Shown here: positions 61,113 through 64,000 of the stretch, in pieces
How positions within the stretch are numbered: position 1 is the first letter of the stretch
How the letters are laid out: every line of letters begins with the position of its first letter
DNA from: Cryobacterium ruanii
GTDB lineage: Bacteria > Actinomycetota > Actinomycetes > Actinomycetales > Microbacteriaceae
Direction: 5' to 3'
Length of the DNA: 64,000 nucleotides
Assembly (NCBI RefSeq): GCF_004404055.1
Contig: NZ_SOHK01000015.1
Span: 248,001-312,000 of the forward strand
Made by a program: the position numbers and the translations under genes
Notes under the pieces: generated by a model
What the model was told of the DNA's origin: nothing
Seen by the model: the letters and a program-made list of their open reading frames with translations, nothing else
The model's database searches: none

Positions 61113-64000
61113 TTAGGCCACAACCGTCTCCGGCGACAGCAGCGGCGTGATGTAGGAGTAGCCGGTGGCGGTGTTCTTGGTGATCGACAGCACGAGCTGC
61201 ATCGATGGTTCGAGGGCGGTGACCTTATCGAGCGGCGCACCCACAATGAGCTGAAAGCCAAGGCCCTTCCACGCAGCGACGGCGCGACCAGCGAACTCCG
61301 CGTCGGATTTCACGAAACCTTCGTCGAGGAACACCGGGGCGAAACGGGGCCGGGTGCGGCTCTCGTCGCCAAGCTGAAAACGCAGGGCAGCGCCGACGAC
61401 GAAGGCCACGAGCTCCTGCGACTCGCCACCGCTCTTACCTCCAAGCGACGAGTAGGTGCTGCGTGCGACGCCCTCCGGCGTGACGCGTATGGCGGTGATC
61501 TCCACGTGCGCTCGCACGTCGAGCAGCAGGTCGCGCTGCGAGTCGTTGGAGTTGTTGGAGTTGTTGGAACCGTTGGAGTTGTTGGAACCGTTGGAGTTGT
61601 TGGAACCGTTAAACTTGTCCGGCCGGCGGATCAGGCTCATGAACCGTTGCAGGCGGGTGAAACGGTCTTCGGTTTCGTCGTCGGTGAGCTGCTCGGTCGA
61701 CCCCGACGAGAGCGATTTAAGCTCCTTGCGAAACGCTGTCGTGTCGTCACGGTGCAGTCGGCGCAGGGAGATCTGCAGGCGGTCGCGGGTCGCGCCGAAG
61801 GGCAGGATCGCGAGAATCTCATTGATCGGCCGTAGTCGATCCTCGATCTCTTCGATCGCCGTGTTAAACGCGCCGGTGAGCGGAACGAGGTCCTGCCCGC
61901 TCCACGCCGACAGCCGGCGCTTCCATTCCTGGCGCCGCTCGGACAGGCCGAGGGTGCGGATGGCGTCGAGAATGTCGGTGTAGCTCGTCACCGACTCGAG
62001 CGCCACACCGATATTGGGGTCGGGCCAGCGGCCCTGGTAGCTCTCGAAGATACCGATCATGGTCGCGCGATCGCGGGCGGCGAGGCCCCGATCCTGCGCC
62101 GACTGGGCAATGAGCCGCTCCCGCAATCGTTTCAGGCCACCGGCAAAGCCAGCGAGATCGTTCTGATCGGTGACCAAGGCGAACTGCGCACTCAGGTGTG
62201 CGGCATGCTCGGCTGACAGGGTCAGGGCCTCACTCCGTGCGATCTGGTCGAGTCGATCGTTCACCGTGTCCTGGGCGTCGACGATGCTGCCCTGTTCCTC
62301 ATTGAGTGCTGCCCCGGTCTGGTCGGTAACGTGCTTCACTTTCTGCGCCGCGTCGAGTTCGAGGGTGAGCCTGGCCTCTTCATCACTCAGGCCTCGCAGA
62401 ATATCGCTGCCGGCCAGCATCCGCTCTTGTTCGGTTTTTTTGCCCTGAATGCGCGTCGCGGTCGCGTCGACGTCGATGGCCGCCCAGGTGGTATCGAGAA
62501 TGTGCTGGTGAGCGCCCTGCTGGGCGCGCAGTTGGGCGAGTTGCTCTGCAACAGAGAATGCCCGCCCAGCGACAGCGTCAGCCGCCAGCCCCTGCACGGC
62601 CAGCTCCGCCGCTATGTCATCGAGCCGGGCCCGACTGGAGAACCCGATGATCGATTTCTGGCCCAGGTTCACGCCGTGGGCTCCGCGGGAACCGTTGCGG
62701 GTCTGGCCGCCCGGGGTCACCCGTGCGGCTGTGCGTCCCGATTCGGACGGCCCCCCCAGCTCGGACGGGCTGGCCACACACAACGCGTCCAGGTTCGATG
62801 ACCTGAGGCGTGCCTGCACCCAGCCACTGAACGGTGATTTCTTAACGTCGAGCTTGCCCGACACGTAGCGGGAGTCACCGGCGAGATCCTGGTGCGGCTG
62901 CAGCGCCACACCCTCGAAGTGGATGCGCAGCGGCAGCTGCAGCGGATCGATCGCCGCGCTCAGGTGCGCGAGCCGGGTCTCGTCGACGAGCAGAACCTTA
63001 ACGACCGACGCGAGCGTCACCTCGGCGGCCTGCCGCCACTGTTCTTCACCGGCAGCGAGGTCGATGAGTTCGGCCACGAACGGCAATTCCTCCACCGGAA
63101 TGCCCGCGGCCTCGGCAATCAGCAGCCGAGCCTTGTGCAGGGCCTGCGGCACCAGACTCTCACGCCCGGTCAGGAACGCGCGTTCCTGCTTGAGCGAGCG
63201 GATGCCTTCCTCCACCGGGTATACCTCGCGCTGCAGTGCCGAGCGGGTCGTCTCCAGAGCGGTCTCCGCGGCGGCGAACCCGGCGGCAAACAGGTCGGCA
63301 CCCTGCTGGGCGACCGCAAACGCGGCGGCCGAGTCGATCGGCGTGGCCAGAGAGCGCACCCGGTCGTCGAAACCGGCGCGCTCACGAGCCACGTTGTCGT
63401 GCTGGTCGCCGAGTTGCACGAGTTCGGTCTGCAGCCGTTCGAGCACGTCCCCGCCGTTGTCGCGCTGCTGTTGTTGCAACTGCACGACCCGGGTCTTTAG
63501 CGCGGTTTCCCCGTCGCGGGCCTGCGCCTGCGCGGTCTGGTTGACTCGACGTGCGGCCCGGTTGGTGTCGGCGGCGTTCTCGAGCAGGGTCTGTTCGGTG
63601 AGCAGCTGCCAGAGTACGAACGGGGTGTCCCCTGTCCGGTGCACCCCGAAGGTGTCGACCAGGTCAGCCGTGGCGGTCGCGGCCATGTAGGACTTGTGCA
63701 GTTCAGGCAGGCGTTCAAGCACCTGGGCCTTCTGCGCCTCGGTGACCATGGCGCCGTAGGAGCGTTCTAGGTCTTCGAAGTGGTCGACCGCCTTGTCAGC
63801 GGCGGCAAAGGTCGCGGGCTCTTCAAGCACCATCGACTTGTATAGTCCGTCGACCGTTTTCACCTGTTGGCCAGCCTGGATGCGAGCGAGCAGGCGCAGG
63901 GCCTTGCCGCCCTCACCGTTGGCGCCGATGCCGAGGCGGGTGTACAGCGTTTGGGAGAACGCCGCGTAAGTGTCGAACACCTCGAGGCCCTCGAAACGGG
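61113..64000 (-). CDS. jetC: Wadjet JetC (MukB-like SMC ATPase), 5' end outside the window
   Basis: The frame is open to the right edge, so the gene starts beyond 64000; 962 codons are seen. The missing part must hold the Walker A motif. Visible are a long coiled-coil region with a hinge-like centre, and the C-terminal ATPase half with the signature LGGKSGGESQELVAFVVGAAL, Walker B (RFAPVFLDEGFVKSDAEF) and QLIVGAPLDKV. JetC forms the motor of the JetABCD system that cleaves plasmid DNA. An Asn/Ser/Gly microsatellite lies near its C-terminal half. Downstream the expected jetD is absent: the next gene is a small membrane protein. Confidence 0.9.
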   Translation of the reverse strand, partial: RFEGLEVFDTYAAFSQTLYTRLGIGANGEGGKALRLLARIQAGQQVKTVDGLYKSMVLEEPATFAAADKAVDHFEDLERSYGAMVTEAQKAQVLERLPELHKSYMAATATADLVDTFGVHRTGDTPFVLWQLLTEQTLLENAADTNRAARRVNQTAQAQARDGETALKTRVVQLQQQQRDNGGDVLERLQTELVQLGDQHDNVARERAGFDDRVRSLATPIDSAAAFAVAQQGADLFAAGFAAAETALETTRSALQREVYPVEEGIRSLKQERAFLTGRESLVPQALHKARLLIAEAAGIPVEELPFVAELIDLAAGEEQWRQAAEVTLASVVKVLLVDETRLAHLSAAIDPLQLPLRIHFEGVALQPHQDLAGDSRYVSGKLDVKKSPFSGWVQARLRSSNLDALCVASPSELGGPSESGRTAARVTPGGQTRNGSRGAHGVNLGQKSIIGFSSRARLDDIAAELAVQGLAADAVAGRAFSVAEQLAQLRAQQGAHQHILDTTWAAIDVDATATRIQGKKTEQERMLAGSDILRGLSDEEARLTLELDAAQKVKHVTDQTGAALNEEQGSIVDAQDTVNDRLDQIARSEALTLSAEHAAHLSAQFALVTDQNDLAGFAGGLKRLRERLIAQSAQDRGLAARDRATMIGIFESYQGRWPDPNIGVALESVTSYTDILDAIRTLGLSERRQEWKRRLSAWSGQDLVPLTGAFNTAIEEIEDRLRPINEILAILPFGATRDRLQISLRRLHRDDTTAFRKELKSLSSGSTEQLTDDETEDRFTRLQRFMSLIRRPDKFNGSNNSNGSNNSNGSNNSNNSNDSQRDLLLDVRAHVEITAIRVTPEGVARSTYSSLGGKSGGESQELVAFVVGAALRFQLGDESRTRPRFAPVFLDEGFVKSDAEFAGRAVAAWKGLGFQLIVGAPLDKVTALEPSMQLVLSITKNTATGYSYITPLLSPETVVA
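61544..61613. repeat. Short tandem repeat within jetC (Asn-Ser-Gly coding)
   Basis: Repeats of gttggagtt / gttggaacc type, in frame, code a run of (NGSNNS) units just before the ATPase C-terminal region. It has no counterpart in the family as I know it and may be a length-variable linker. Confidence 0.7.

Noticed and set aside
60711-61835. 374-codon forward ORF over the end of jetC
   Set aside because: Shadow of jetC and the gap; no RBS or motif, repetitive VVGTVGV text comes from the microsatellite.

Overview
The window comes from a high-GC, Gram-positive actinobacterium. Evidence: strongly GC-biased third codon positions, many genes with no ribosome binding site whose start codon lies 6 nt after a TANNNT -10 box, actinobacterial families (SARP/BTAD regulator, DUF222-HNH nuclease, maltokinase, Ku plus multidomain LigD, DUF1206, DUF6457) and a Wadjet JetC. 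A Microbacteriaceae member (Cryobacterium-like) is my best guess; this is inference from family content, not from a search.

Layout. 0-6.7 kb: 3' part of a DnaE-type polymerase alpha subunit, a class A penicillin-binding protein, a decayed carboxylate-amine ligase fragment and a flotillin-like SPFH protein. 6.9-14 kb: an unusual protease module. It has an alpha/beta-hydrolase fused to a caspase-like peptidase, a divergent HEVTH metallopeptidase, a second short caspase-like peptidase, a SARP-type regulator and a YqhA-SHOCT membrane protein. Three heptamers at exact 11-bp spacing, a SARP-type operator pattern, sit in the shared promoter region of the first two genes. 14-17.4 kb: remnants of pflB/pflA, an acyl-CoA synthetase, a GNAT acetyltransferase and a 59-aa zinc ribbon missed by length cut-offs.

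17.5-36.5 kb: a large catabolic regulon that I read as ectoine (or related compatible solute) uptake and breakdown. It has an Ehu-like ABC transporter (SBP, two permeases, ATPase) with a EutA-like Asp/Glu-racemase-fold enzyme, a DoeA/EutD-like M24 ectoine hydrolase, an M20 deacylase, two PLP aminotransferases, an aldehyde dehydrogenase, a FAD/Fe-S D-2-hydroxyacid dehydrogenase, an NAD-type 2-hydroxyacid dehydrogenase, an amidase, a DUF3830 protein and a second Asp/Glu-racemase-fold enzyme. An FCD-type GntR regulator lies at the right end. Seven copies of a palindrome, consensus ATTGT-NN-ACAAT, lie in front of nearly every transcription unit here, several overlapping a TTGACA -35 box; they are the probable operators of that GntR.

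36.7-44.5 kb: maltokinase, an astacin-like metalloprotease with a seven-repeat lectin-like propeller, a YbaY-like protein, a decayed DUF3445 gene, and a second GntR next to a carbon-nitrogen hydrolase and an APC permease. 44.9-55.6 kb: a DUF222-HNH protein, then a DNA end-joining region (divergent ku and ligD, later a stand-alone LigD-type polymerase) mixed with a DUF1206 membrane protein, a VOC protein, a glutathionyl-hydroquinone-reductase-like protein and an aldo/keto reductase. 56-64 kb: DUF427, DUF6457, a YdeP/FdhF-type molybdopterin oxidoreductase, a Cys-rich 54-aa protein behind a CsoR-like palindrome, a DoxX protein, a six-helix membrane protein, and the 3' part of jetC (Wadjet) running off the right edge. 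No tRNA, rRNA, CRISPR array or insertion sequence was recognised.
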